Assembly: GCA_963836785.1 (NCBI GenBank)
Contig: CAWIKW010000025.1
Span: 62,001-126,000 of the forward strand
DNA length: 64,000 nt
Direction of reading: 5' to 3'
Source of the DNA: DASQPR01 sp963836785
GTDB lineage: Bacteria > Actinomycetota > Actinomycetes > Mycobacteriales > Micromonosporaceae
Program-made: the position numbers and the translations under genes
Notes under the pieces: generated by a model
The model's database searches: none
Seen by the model: the letters and a program-made list of their open reading frames with translations, nothing else
Told to the model about the DNA's origin: nothing
Part shown: piece by piece, positions 41,851 through 50,104 of the stretch
Layout: each line of letters begins with the position of its first letter
Position numbering within the stretch: position 1 is the stretch's first letter

Positions 41851-44463
41851 ATGGCCAGCACTCTCACCGAGCACCTCCGCGCGCTGCCCGACGGCGCGCT
41901 CGCCGCTGTGTTCAGCCGCCGCCCCGACCTCCTGACGCCCCCACCGACCGACATATCGGCGCTGGCCGCTCGCGCGCAGTCCCGCGTGTCCGTCGCGCGG
42001 GCACTCGACGGTCTGGACCTCTTCACCATCGAGGTCCTGGATGCGGCCCGGCTGACCCGGGACCCGCACGACGGCGACACGACGTCGTTGGCCGCGGTGC
42101 TTGCACTCACCGCCACGGCCGAGGCCGAGCAGGTGCGGGCCGCCGTGCGACGACTTGAAGACCTGGTGATCCTGTACGGCACGGACGACGCCCTACACAT
42201 CGTGGCCGCGGTCGACGAGGTGAGTTCGCCTTACCCGGCCGGCCTGGGTCGCCCAGCGACGCAACTCGACCCCGCCGCGGCCGCACTCGCCGCCGACCCG
42301 GCCGCGCTCCGCCGGGCGTTGCTGGCCGTGCCGCCGGCCGGCCGAGCCGTGCTCGACCGGCTCGCGTCCGGGCCACCGATCGGCGCGGCCAGTCCGGAAA
42401 CGATCAAGGATGTCGACACGACCGTCGGGTCGCTCGTGGCCCGGAACCTGCTCGTCGCCGTCGCCGACGACACCGTCGAGTTGCCGCGCGAGGTGGCGGT
42501 CGCGCTGCGACGCGACGGCGACCTCGGATCGTTGCATCCGTTTCCGCCGGTGGGCTCCGGCACCGCGCGTACGGCCAAGGTCGTCGACTCCGCCGGCACC
42601 GGCCAGGTCATGGAGACCGTACGGCACGTCGAGGACCTGCTCGGCGTCCTGTCCGACGATCCGGCCGCCGTGCTGCGGACCGGTGGCCTGGGCATTCGGG
42701 ACCTGCGGAGGATCGCCCGGACGGCCGGCGTGACCGAACCGGCGGCCACGGTTCTTCTTGAAGTCGCGGCCGCCGCCGGCCTGCTCGGCGAGACCGACGG
42801 CAGTACGTACGGCGGCTCGGGCGATCCGCGCTTCCTGCCGACGCTCGCGTACGACCAGTGGATCGAGGCGACCGCGGCCCAGCGCTGGATCCGGCTTGCT
42901 CGCGCGTGGCTCGTCATGACGCGGCAGCCCGGGTTGGCCAACCGTTCCGGCCACGCGTCGGCGGCCGCCAACGGCGGAGCCTTCGCGGGGGGCGCGTTCG
43001 CTGGTGCCGGCGCGGCGAGTGGGCTCGGCAACGCCGGCCCGTCCAACGGTCGCTCCGGGACCGGGGTGTCCGGCAACGGCGCCTCGACTGGCGGAGTCTC
43101 AAGCAACGGTGGCTCGGGCAACGCGTCGGCGAACGGTGGCTCCGGCGGCGGCCGAACCGGTGCCGACCGCGCTCCGAATGTGCTCGGCCCGGAAATCGAA
43201 CGCACCGGGGCACCCCGGCTGCGCGCGACCGTGCTGGAACTGCTCGCGGCCGGCGGCGCCGGCAGTACGCCGACCGAGGACGACCTGCTGGCCGCACTTC
43301 ATTGGCGGGCACCGCGACGATCGCCGTGGCAGCCCGGCGCGACCGATCCGACGACGGCCGACCCGGTGCGGTGGATTCTGGCCGAGGCGGCCCAGCTCGG
43401 GTTGACCGGTCTCGGCGGGCTGACCGGTTACGGCCGGATGCTGTTGGAGGAGGTCACGGCGGCCGCGACGCACGAGGCCGACGACGATCCTCTCGGCCTG
43501 TCGTCAAGTTCGCCGGCGGCGCCATCGCGGGCCGCCGCCGCACTCGACAAGCTCCTGCCGCCGCCGGTCGACCACCTTCTCGTACAGGCCGATCTGACCG
43601 TCGTCGTACCGGGACCGCCCGAGCCCGGGCTGGCGGCTGAACTCGCCCTGGTGGCCGAACACGAGTCGGCCGGCGGCGCGTCGGTTTACCGGGTCACCAC
43701 GGAGAGCGTCCGGCGCGCCCTCGACGCCGGTCACACCGCCGCCGACCTGCAGAACATGTTCAACCGACGATCGCGTACGGCCGTGCCGCAGTCGCTGACG
43801 TACATGATCGACGATGTGGCCCGGCGGCACGGCGGTCTGCGGCTCGGGGCGGCCGGGTGCTATCTGCGCAGCGAGGACAATGCGCTGCTGATCGAGGTGG
43901 CGGCCGACCGGCGGTTGTCCGGGCTGTCGCTGCGATCGGTCGCGCCGACCGTGCTGATCTCGCCCTATCTCGTCAGTCGCGTGCTCGATGAGCTGCGCGC
44001 CGCCGGGTACGCCCCGGTGCAGGAGGACGGCGGCGGTGGCCTGGTTATCGCCCGTACCCGGGCGTTTCGTGCCCCGCCCCGGCGCAGCACCCTGTCGCTG
44101 CCGGCGTTCACCGACACCGGTCGCGGTCTCACCGCTCCGCGGCTCGCCGCTGCGGTCGAGGCGCTTCGCCGCGGCGATGCCGCGGCACGCACGGCCCGCC
44201 GCGCGCCGGCCACCGTACGGACGGCCGGCCCGTCCGACTCCCAGGCCCACACGAACGCGATGGCCGTTCTACAGCAGGCGATTCGGGACAAGGAACCGGT
44301 CTGGGTCGGGTACGTCGACGCTCACGGGTCGACGACGTCACGGCTGCTGCGGCCGGTCTCGATCGGCGGCGGATACCTGCGGGCACAGGATGAACGGACC
44401 GACATGCTGCACACGTTCGCCCTGCACCGGATCACGGCCGCGGTCGTCGATTCTGAGCGCTAG
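41851..44463 (+). CDS. Helicase-associated (XPB/Ssl2-like) domain protein
   Basis: An 870-residue protein of the actinobacterial 'helicase C-terminal/helicase-associated' family (Helicase_C_3 type). The N-terminal ~350 residues are helical and winged-helix-like (LTEHLRALPDGALAAVFSRRPDLLTPPP is the conserved opening). Residues about 370-430 are a Gly/Asn/Ser linker with GGSGNASANGGSGGG-like repeats. The C-terminal domain (about 560-740) includes LLVQADLTVVVPGPPEPG, and a WYL-like end (VWVGYVDAHGSTTSRLLRPVS). It lacks ATPase motifs. It lies one gene before XPB, as in M. tuberculosis, so a shared DNA-repair or transcription role is plausible but unproven. Confidence 0.85.
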   Translation: MASTLTEHLRALPDGALAAVFSRRPDLLTPPPTDISALAARAQSRVSVARALDGLDLFTIEVLDAARLTRDPHDGDTTSLAAVLALTATAEAEQVRAAVRRLEDLVILYGTDDALHIVAAVDEVSSPYPAGLGRPATQLDPAAAALAADPAALRRALLAVPPAGRAVLDRLASGPPIGAASPETIKDVDTTVGSLVARNLLVAVADDTVELPREVAVALRRDGDLGSLHPFPPVGSGTARTAKVVDSAGTGQVMETVRHVEDLLGVLSDDPAAVLRTGGLGIRDLRRIARTAGVTEPAATVLLEVAAAAGLLGETDGSTYGGSGDPRFLPTLAYDQWIEATAAQRWIRLARAWLVMTRQPGLANRSGHASAAANGGAFAGGAFAGAGAASGLGNAGPSNGRSGTGVSGNGASTGGVSSNGGSGNASANGGSGGGRTGADRAPNVLGPEIERTGAPRLRATVLELLAAGGAGSTPTEDDLLAALHWRAPRRSPWQPGATDPTTADPVRWILAEAAQLGLTGLGGLTGYGRMLLEEVTAAATHEADDDPLGLSSSSPAAPSRAAAALDKLLPPPVDHLLVQADLTVVVPGPPEPGLAAELALVAEHESAGGASVYRVTTESVRRALDAGHTAADLQNMFNRRSRTAVPQSLTYMIDDVARRHGGLRLGAAGCYLRSEDNALLIEVAADRRLSGLSLRSVAPTVLISPYLVSRVLDELRAAGYAPVQEDGGGGLVIARTRAFRAPPRRSTLSLPAFTDTGRGLTAPRLAAAVEALRRGDAAARTARRAPATVRTAGPSDSQAHTNAMAVLQQAIRDKEPVWVGYVDAHGSTTSRLLRPVSIGGGYLRAQDERTDMLHTFALHRITAAVVDSER

Positions 44464-44570
44464 CCGATGGGTAGCGTCAGCCACGAGGCGCATTTCATCG
44501 CGCTGAGCGGCACCGAGGCCGGCGGGCGATGCAGGATCACGCGCTCGCCCCCGAACCTCGTGGCGACGCT

Positions 44571-44603
44571 GAGGCGGGCGCGCCCCCAAAACGCGCCCGC
44601 CTC
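44571..44603 (+). terminator. 12-bp GC hairpin after the helicase-associated gene
   Basis: GAGGCGGGCGCG (44571-44582) pairs perfectly with 44592-44603 around CCCCCAAAA. It is 108 bases past the stop and is a plausible terminator, although no T-run follows. Confidence 0.5.
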
Positions 44604-44665
44604 GAAACACCACGGCTGTCGAACGCGTGCATCCGGCACCGCGTGCATGACTTGCGCAGCGCAAT

Positions 44666-44694
44666 GCGCCTCGCGGCTGCGCTACGCATCGGCT
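44666..44694. repeat. Single copy of the core seen in the 39-bp array at 21381
   Basis: Compared with 21407-21436 this stretch has one base missing and one substitution over 30 bases (GCGCCTCGCGGCTG then CGCTACGC(A/G)TCGGCT). Both sites are outside genes or at a gene end, 23 kb apart. Confidence 0.7.
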
Positions 44695-44971
44695 ACGGCG
44701 CTCGACTCGTGCGGCGACACGGGACAAGCGCCGGGCGGTGCGACGGCGGGACCCGCCGACAACCGCCAGCCATGCATAACGGATAGACGCCGAAGGACGG
44801 TGCCACGGTTGCACCTGACGCCCGAAGTGGTTCGTTCGGTCAGGACTTCCGGCCGTTGGGTGCAAGGCAGCGCGCCGGATGGTCGTACCAAGCGTGTAAC
44901 ACTTGACCGTTGCGCCGGCGTACGAACTGCCGCCGCGACACCTGTGCACCCAACCCGGAGGCGATGCACCT

Positions 44972-46615
44972 GTGACCGGCGGCCCGCTGATCGTCCAGTC
45001 CGACAAAACCCTGCTCCTCGAGGTCGACCACGAGGATGCCCGTAACTGCCGGATGGCCATTGCGCCGTTCGCCGAGCTGGAACGTTCGCCCGAGCACGTG
45101 CACACGTACCGGTTGACGCCCCTCGGGTTGTGGAATGCGCGTGCCGCCGGTCATGACGCCGAGTCGGTCGTCGATGCGCTGCTGACCTATTCGCGCTATC
45201 CGGTGCCGCACGCGCTCCTGGTCGACGTGGCCGAGACGATGGACCGGTACGGCCGGCTCCAACTGGCCAACGACCCCGCCCACGGACTGGTCCTGCGAGG
45301 CCTGGACCGCGCCGTCCTGGTCGAGGTCGCGAAGTCGAAAAAGCTCGCCGGCATGCTCGGCGCCCAACTCGATCCCGACACGATCGCCGTCCACCCGTCC
45401 GAGCGCGGACGGCTCAAGCAGTCCCTGCTGAAGCTCGGCTGGCCGGCCGAGGACCTGGCCGGGTATGTCGACGGTGAGGCCCATCCGATCGATCTGGCCG
45501 AAATCGGCTGGTCACTGCGGTCCTACCAGCGCGAGGCGGTCGAGCACTTCTGGGCCGGTGGTTCGGGCGTCGTCGTGCTCCCGTGCGGCGCCGGCAAGAC
45601 GATGGTCGGCGCCGCCGCCATGGCCGAGGCCAAGGCCACGACGTTGATCCTGGTCACCAACACGGTCGCCGGTCGCCAGTGGAAGCGCGAGCTGATTGCC
45701 CGCACGTCGCTGACCGAGGAGGAGATCGGCGAATACTCGGGTGAGCGCAAGGAGATCCGGCCGGTCACCATCGCGACGTACCAGGTGCTCACGACGCGCC
45801 GCAGCGGCGCATTCGCCCACCTCGACGTGTTCGGCGCGCGCGATTGGGGCCTGGTGATCTACGACGAGGTGCACCTGCTGCCGGCGCCGATCTTCCGCTT
45901 CACGGCGGACCTGCAGGCTCGTCGCCGGTTGGGCCTGACCGCGACGCTGGTACGGGAGGACGGGCGCGAAGGCGACGTCTTCTCCCTGATCGGACCGAAG
46001 CGGTACGACGCACCGTGGAAGGACATCGAGGCGCAGGGCTGGATCGCGCCGGCCGACTGCACCGAAGTCCGGGTGACGCTGACCGACGCCGAACGGATGA
46101 CCTACGCGACGTCCGAGCCGGAGGAGCGCTACCGGGTGGCGGCAACCGCCCGTACGAAGCTGCCGGTCGTCCGCAAACTGGTCGAGCGTCACGACGGCGA
46201 CCAGGTGCTCGTCATCGGCGGCTATATCGACCAGTTACACGCGCTGGGCGAATATCTCGACGCCCCGATCGTGCAGGGCGCGACGACGAACAAGGAACGG
46301 GAGCGGCTGTTCGAGGCGTTCCGCAACGGCGAGGTACCGACGCTGGTGATCTCGAAGGTCGGCAACTTCTCGATCGATCTGCCCGAAGCGGCCGTTGCGA
46401 TCCAGGTCTCCGGCACGTTCGGCTCGCGGCAGGAGGAAGCGCAGCGTCTGGGCCGTATTCTGCGGCCCAAGGCCGACGGCCGGCAGGCCCACTTCTACAC
46501 CGTCGTCGCCCGCGACACGATCGACACCGAGTACGCCGCTCACCGGCAGCGCTTCCTGGCCGAGCAGGGCTATGCGTACACGATCGTGGACGCCGACGAC
46601 GTGCTGTCCGCGTAG
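44972..46615 (+). CDS. XPB-type DNA helicase (ERCC3/RAD25 family)
   Basis: A 547-residue superfamily 2 3'-5' helicase. An N-terminal DRD-like domain opens GPLIVQSDKTLLLEVDH. Motif I is CGAGKT (205-210), motif II DEVH (298-301), the RED motif is at 328-330, and motif VI QRLGRILRPK is near the end with the ThM region between. These are the XPB hallmarks; the actinobacterial enzyme unwinds and re-anneals DNA and is thought to act in repair. GTG 44972, with GGAGG 10 bases upstream, is preferred to the longer GTG 44903 because it matches the start of the mycobacterial protein. Confidence 0.93.
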   Translation: MTGGPLIVQSDKTLLLEVDHEDARNCRMAIAPFAELERSPEHVHTYRLTPLGLWNARAAGHDAESVVDALLTYSRYPVPHALLVDVAETMDRYGRLQLANDPAHGLVLRGLDRAVLVEVAKSKKLAGMLGAQLDPDTIAVHPSERGRLKQSLLKLGWPAEDLAGYVDGEAHPIDLAEIGWSLRSYQREAVEHFWAGGSGVVVLPCGAGKTMVGAAAMAEAKATTLILVTNTVAGRQWKRELIARTSLTEEEIGEYSGERKEIRPVTIATYQVLTTRRSGAFAHLDVFGARDWGLVIYDEVHLLPAPIFRFTADLQARRRLGLTATLVREDGREGDVFSLIGPKRYDAPWKDIEAQGWIAPADCTEVRVTLTDAERMTYATSEPEERYRVAATARTKLPVVRKLVERHDGDQVLVIGGYIDQLHALGEYLDAPIVQGATTNKERERLFEAFRNGEVPTLVISKVGNFSIDLPEAAVAIQVSGTFGSRQEEAQRLGRILRPKADGRQAHFYTVVARDTIDTEYAAHRQRFLAEQGYAYTIVDADDVLSA

Positions 46616-46627
46616 TCGGGCGGCACG

Positions 46628-47266
46628 GTGAGCGAATTCCTGATCGATCGGTGGTGCCAGGCACTGCCGGCCGACTGCGGCAGCGCGGCGGCGCAGGCCG
46701 CCGGAGCGGACCTCGTCGCGCGCTGGTCCGAACCGGCGCGTCGGTATCACACCATCGACCACTTGACGTTCATGTTGACGGTCCTCGACGAGGCGGCCGC
46801 GTTCGCATCCGACATCCACGCCGTCCGGCTCGCCGCCTGGTTCCACGACGCGGTCTACGACCCACGTGTCGCCGAGCCGACCGCCAACGAACAGGCCAGC
46901 GCCGATCTGGCCGCGACCATGCTGCCGCCACTCGCGGTCCGGCCGGCCCAGATCGACGAGGTGGTACGGCTGGTGCTGCTCACCGCCGATCATCGCGTCG
47001 CGCCGGACGATCGCAACGGCGCGCTGCTCGCGGACGCGGATCTGGCGATCCTGGCCGTCGACGGCGAGCACTACCGGGCGTACGCCGACGCGGTCCGGGC
47101 CGAGTATTCGTTTGTCCCCGACGACGCGTTCGTGGCCGGGCGGTCCGCCGTACTGGCGAAGCTTCTCGCTCTTGATCCGCTCTACTACCTGGAGCCGCAC
47201 CGCGTGGCGTGGGAGGCGCGAGCGCGCGCGAACCTGACCGCCGAGATCAGTTCGCTTCGGGCTTGA
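46628..47266 (+). CDS. HD-domain-like metal-dependent hydrolase
   Basis: A 212-residue all-helical protein. RRYHTIDHLTFMLTVLDE contains the first His ligands, LAAWFHDAVYDP the HD pair, and LLTADHRVAPDDRNGALLADADLAIL the further His and Asp, the pattern of HD-superfamily phosphohydrolases (the 'predicted metal-dependent HD phosphohydrolase' group). The substrate is unknown. It begins 12 bp after XPB on the same strand and its last 20 bases overlap the convergent DUF4031 gene. Confidence 0.82.
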   Translation: MSEFLIDRWCQALPADCGSAAAQAAGADLVARWSEPARRYHTIDHLTFMLTVLDEAAAFASDIHAVRLAAWFHDAVYDPRVAEPTANEQASADLAATMLPPLAVRPAQIDEVVRLVLLTADHRVAPDDRNGALLADADLAILAVDGEHYRAYADAVRAEYSFVPDDAFVAGRSAVLAKLLALDPLYYLEPHRVAWEARARANLTAEISSLRA

Positions 47267-47540
47267 CCGGACCGCGGCGTTTGGGACGCCGCAGACCGGC
47301 GGCGGTGATGCGCCGGACGAGTTCCTTCGACGTGATGTGCGCAGCGCCGAGCAGAACGGCCCGGGCCACCAGCTCGGCCGGGATGTCGTAGTGATCGCGT
47401 TCGAAGGCCCGCCGGGGGGCGCCGAGCATCTCGGCGAACGCGTGCAATTCGTCGAACGACACGTCGCTCACCAGGTGCGCGAACGACCGGCCGGCGGCGC
47501 GACCACGCCCGGGCCAGACCGGGTCGTCCACGAGAAGCAT
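47247..47540 (-). CDS. DUF4031 protein
   Basis: A 97-residue protein matching DUF4031: MLLVDDPVWPGRGRAAGRSFAHLVSD at the start, then ELHAFAEMLGAPRRAFERDHYDIPAE and a basic C-terminus. The conserved Trp-His/Arg and DHYDIP residues suggest an enzyme-like or binding fold, but no function is established. It overlaps the HD gene by 20 bp tail-to-tail and is divergent from the agmatinase gene with only about 24 bp between starts, so the two promoters must overlap coding or be leaderless. Confidence 0.8.
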   Translation of the reverse strand: MLLVDDPVWPGRGRAAGRSFAHLVSDVSFDELHAFAEMLGAPRRAFERDHYDIPAELVARAVLLGAAHITSKELVRRITAAGLRRPKRRGPVKPEAN

Positions 47541-47563
47541 GGGCTCACGCTAGCGTGGGTGGG

Positions 47564-48598
47564 GTGAAACGCTACGGACAGATGTACGGGCCGGACTTCA
47601 CGTTCAACGGCGTGCCCGCCTGCGACTGGCGGGATCCGGAGACGTACGCCGACGCCGACGTCGTCATCATCGGTGCTCCGTTCGACGGCGGCACATCGCA
47701 TCGACCCGGTACGCGTTTCGGACCGGCCGCGATCCGGGGCAGTGACTATCTGAGCTACGACGGGCAGCGCCCCCACCTGGCGATGCGGGTCGAACCGTTG
47801 GCCACCGATCTCGTGGTCAAGGACGCCGGTGACGTCGAGGTCTACAGCGGCGAGGTCCTGCGCAGCTGCCAGGCGATCGAGGAGGCCGTCGCGTTCGTCG
47901 CGACGCACGATGCCGTACCGCTGATCCTGGGCGGCGACCACACGATCACCTGGCCCGACGCGACCGGTGTGTCCCGACACATCGGCACGGGCAAGGTTTC
48001 GCTCATCCACTTCGACGCGCACGCCGACACCGGCAACGTCACATTCGGCTCGCTGTACGGCCACGGCCAGCCGATGCGTCGACTCATCGAATCCGGCGCC
48101 GTCCGCGGCGACCGCTTCCTGCAACTCGGGCTGCGCGGCTACTGGCCGGAGCCGGAGACGCTGGACTGGATGGCCGACCAGCACATGAACTCGTTCCACA
48201 TGAGTGAGATCGTCTCGCGGGGACTCGATGCGGTCTTGGATGAGGCGTTTGCGATCGCGCTGGACGGTTGCGACGCCGTGTTCCTGTCGGTCGACATCGA
48301 CGTCTGCGATCCGGCCCACGCTCCGGGTACGGGAACTCCCGAGCCGGGCGGCATGACCGCGCGGCAACTGCTGGACGCGGTGTCCCGGATCTGTCACGAG
48401 CTCCCGGTCGCCGGCATGGACGTGGTGGAGGTGTCGCCGCCGTACGACCATGCGGAAATCACCGCGTTGCTGGGCAACCGGGTCGTCTTGGAGGCGCTGG
48501 CCGGCATGGCGCGGCGACGCCTGGACGCCCGCGACGGCGTGACGTGGCGACGGTCGACCCCGTTGCTCGAAAATCGGGGCACCGATAAGCGCGACTAG
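47564..48598 (+). CDS. speB: Agmatinase / ureohydrolase-family protein
   Basis: A 344-residue manganese enzyme of the arginase-agmatinase family, which hydrolyses guanidino compounds to urea and an amine. The metal ligands are GGDHTITW (His), HFDAHAD (Asp/His/Asp) and SVDIDVCDPAHAPGTGTPEPGG (Asp/Asp). The N-terminus KRYGQMYGPDFTFNGVPACD is typical of actinobacterial agmatinases. The start is uncertain: GTG 47564 is used, GTG 47555 adds three residues. The close divergent gene suggests a leaderless transcript. The true substrate (agmatine or guanidinobutyrate) is not decided by sequence. Confidence 0.85.
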   Translation: MKRYGQMYGPDFTFNGVPACDWRDPETYADADVVIIGAPFDGGTSHRPGTRFGPAAIRGSDYLSYDGQRPHLAMRVEPLATDLVVKDAGDVEVYSGEVLRSCQAIEEAVAFVATHDAVPLILGGDHTITWPDATGVSRHIGTGKVSLIHFDAHADTGNVTFGSLYGHGQPMRRLIESGAVRGDRFLQLGLRGYWPEPETLDWMADQHMNSFHMSEIVSRGLDAVLDEAFAIALDGCDAVFLSVDIDVCDPAHAPGTGTPEPGGMTARQLLDAVSRICHELPVAGMDVVEVSPPYDHAEITALLGNRVVLEALAGMARRRLDARDGVTWRRSTPLLENRGTDKRD

Positions 48599-48608
48599 GC
48601 TCGACGAC

Positions 48609-50039
48609 ATGGTTTCCCCCGAATCCTTGACCGCTGAGCGTGCACCCGACGACGGCTTGCTCGACGAGCTGGCCGCGGTGACGCCGGTGATCACCGACCC
48701 CGACCTGTTGGCCACGTACGTCCGCGACGAGGCCGACATGTGCGACGTCGGCTCACCGCGAGCGCTCGTACGGCCACGATCGACCGGGGAAGTCGCCGCC
48801 ATCGTCAAGATTGCCGCCGCCCGGCGCATCCCGGTCGTGCCACAAGGTGCGCGCACCGGGCTCGCGGGTGCCGCCAACGCATCGGACGGCGCGATTATCG
48901 TCTCGCTGACGGCGATGAACCGGATCGTCGAGATCGACCCGGTCAACCGGATCGCGGTCGTCCAGCCGGGCGTCGTGAACGCGGCACTCGCTCGCGCGGT
49001 CAACGAAGCCGGGCTGTTCTATCCGCCCGACCCGGGGTCCTGGGAGTCCTCCACGATCGGCGGCAACGTGTCCACCAACGCCGGCGGCATGTGCTGCGTG
49101 AAGTACGGAGTGACGAGCGCGTACGTGCTGGCGCTCGAGGTCGTGCTGGCCGACGGTGAGGTGCTGCGGTGCGGTCGCCGGACGGCCAAGGGCGTGGCCG
49201 GCTACGACCTCGTGCATCTGTTCACCGGCTCGGAAGGGACGCTCGGCATCATCACCGAGATCACGGTGGGCCTGCGACCGGCGGCCGAGCCGGGGCTGAC
49301 GCTGGCCGCCGTGTTCCCGACCGTGGCCGCGGCCGGTGCCGCCGTCACGTCGATCGTGTCGACCGGCACGACGCCGAGCCTGCTCGAGCTGATCGACCGT
49401 ACGCATCTCGCGGCGATCGAGGCGTACCGGCCGATGGGCCTGGCCACGACGGCCAGCGCGCTGCTCCTGGCGGCGGTGGACAGTGGACCGCGGGCCGCGG
49501 ACGACATCGCCCGATTGGCCGCGCTGTGCGAAGCTGCCGGTGCGGAGGTGTTCACCGCCTCCGACGCGGACGAGGCCGCGGCGCTCCTCGGTGCGCGGCG
49601 GGCGGCCCACCCGGCGATGGAAAAGCTCGCCGAAAGCAGGTTCCCCGGACGCGGTGGCCTGATCATCGATGACGTCGCCGTGCCGATCTCCCGGCTGGCC
49701 GAGATGATCGAGGGAGTCGAGCGGATCGGCGTGGCCGCCGGCGTCGCGGTCGGCATGATCGGTCACGCCGGCGACGGCAATCTGCACCCGATCATCCTTG
49801 TCGACCGCTCCGATCCGTCGAGCGTGAATGCTGGTCGTCGCGTGTTCGACGAGATCCTGGCCCTCGGCCTCGCCCTCGGCGGCACGGTCACCGGCGAGCA
49901 CGGAGTCGGGCTGTTGAAGCGCGATTGGCTCGCGACCGAACTCGGTCCGGTCGGGCTGCGCGTCCACCGCGCGATCAAGCAGGCGTTGGATCCGGCGAAC
50001 ATCATGAATCCGGGCAAGGTCGTCGACCTGGCCGCCTGA
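48609..50039 (+). CDS. FAD-linked oxidoreductase, glycolate oxidase/D-lactate dehydrogenase (GlcD) type
   Basis: A 476-residue FAD enzyme of the VAO/PCMH family. The FAD-binding stretch is VPQGARTGLAGAANASDGAIIVSL and YPPDPGSWESSTIGGNVSTNAGGMCCVKYGVT, read here in parts; the C-terminal cap has GHAGDGNLHPIILVD and TGEHGVGLLKRDW. These are marks of 2-hydroxy-acid dehydrogenases such as GlcD and D-lactate dehydrogenase. It would oxidise a 2-hydroxy acid to a 2-oxo acid. It begins 10 bp after the agmatinase gene and is convergent with glpD. Confidence 0.88.
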   Translation: MVSPESLTAERAPDDGLLDELAAVTPVITDPDLLATYVRDEADMCDVGSPRALVRPRSTGEVAAIVKIAAARRIPVVPQGARTGLAGAANASDGAIIVSLTAMNRIVEIDPVNRIAVVQPGVVNAALARAVNEAGLFYPPDPGSWESSTIGGNVSTNAGGMCCVKYGVTSAYVLALEVVLADGEVLRCGRRTAKGVAGYDLVHLFTGSEGTLGIITEITVGLRPAAEPGLTLAAVFPTVAAAGAAVTSIVSTGTTPSLLELIDRTHLAAIEAYRPMGLATTASALLLAAVDSGPRAADDIARLAALCEAAGAEVFTASDADEAAALLGARRAAHPAMEKLAESRFPGRGGLIIDDVAVPISRLAEMIEGVERIGVAAGVAVGMIGHAGDGNLHPIILVDRSDPSSVNAGRRVFDEILALGLALGGTVTGEHGVGLLKRDWLATELGPVGLRVHRAIKQALDPANIMNPGKVVDLAA

Positions 50040-50043
50040 CGCC

Positions 50044-50104
50044 GGTCCGTCCGAGGGATCGACCGCCCGACCGACGGATCGACCGGCGGATCGACCGACG
50101 GACC
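50044..50104. terminator. Repeat-rich inverted element between convergent genes
   Basis: GGTCCGTC (50044-50051) and GACGGACC (50097-50104) pair over a segment containing GGATCGACCG three times (from 50056, 50076 and 50088). It separates the ends of the FAD oxidase and glpD genes and may serve both as a terminator. Confidence 0.45.

Larger units (their letters stand above)
44464..44971. other. Intergenic region, no gene seen
   Basis: 508 bp between the helicase-associated gene and XPB. It contains a strong 12-bp hairpin (44571-44603), a copy of the dispersed core found in the 39-bp array (44666-44694), and presumably the XPB promoter. The six-frame reading gives only compositionally poor frames. 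Confidence 0.6.

Noticed and set aside
44903..44971. Longer XPB start at GTG 44903
   Set aside because: The extra 23 residues do not resemble the family, while GTG 44972 has a good ribosome site and the usual N-terminus.
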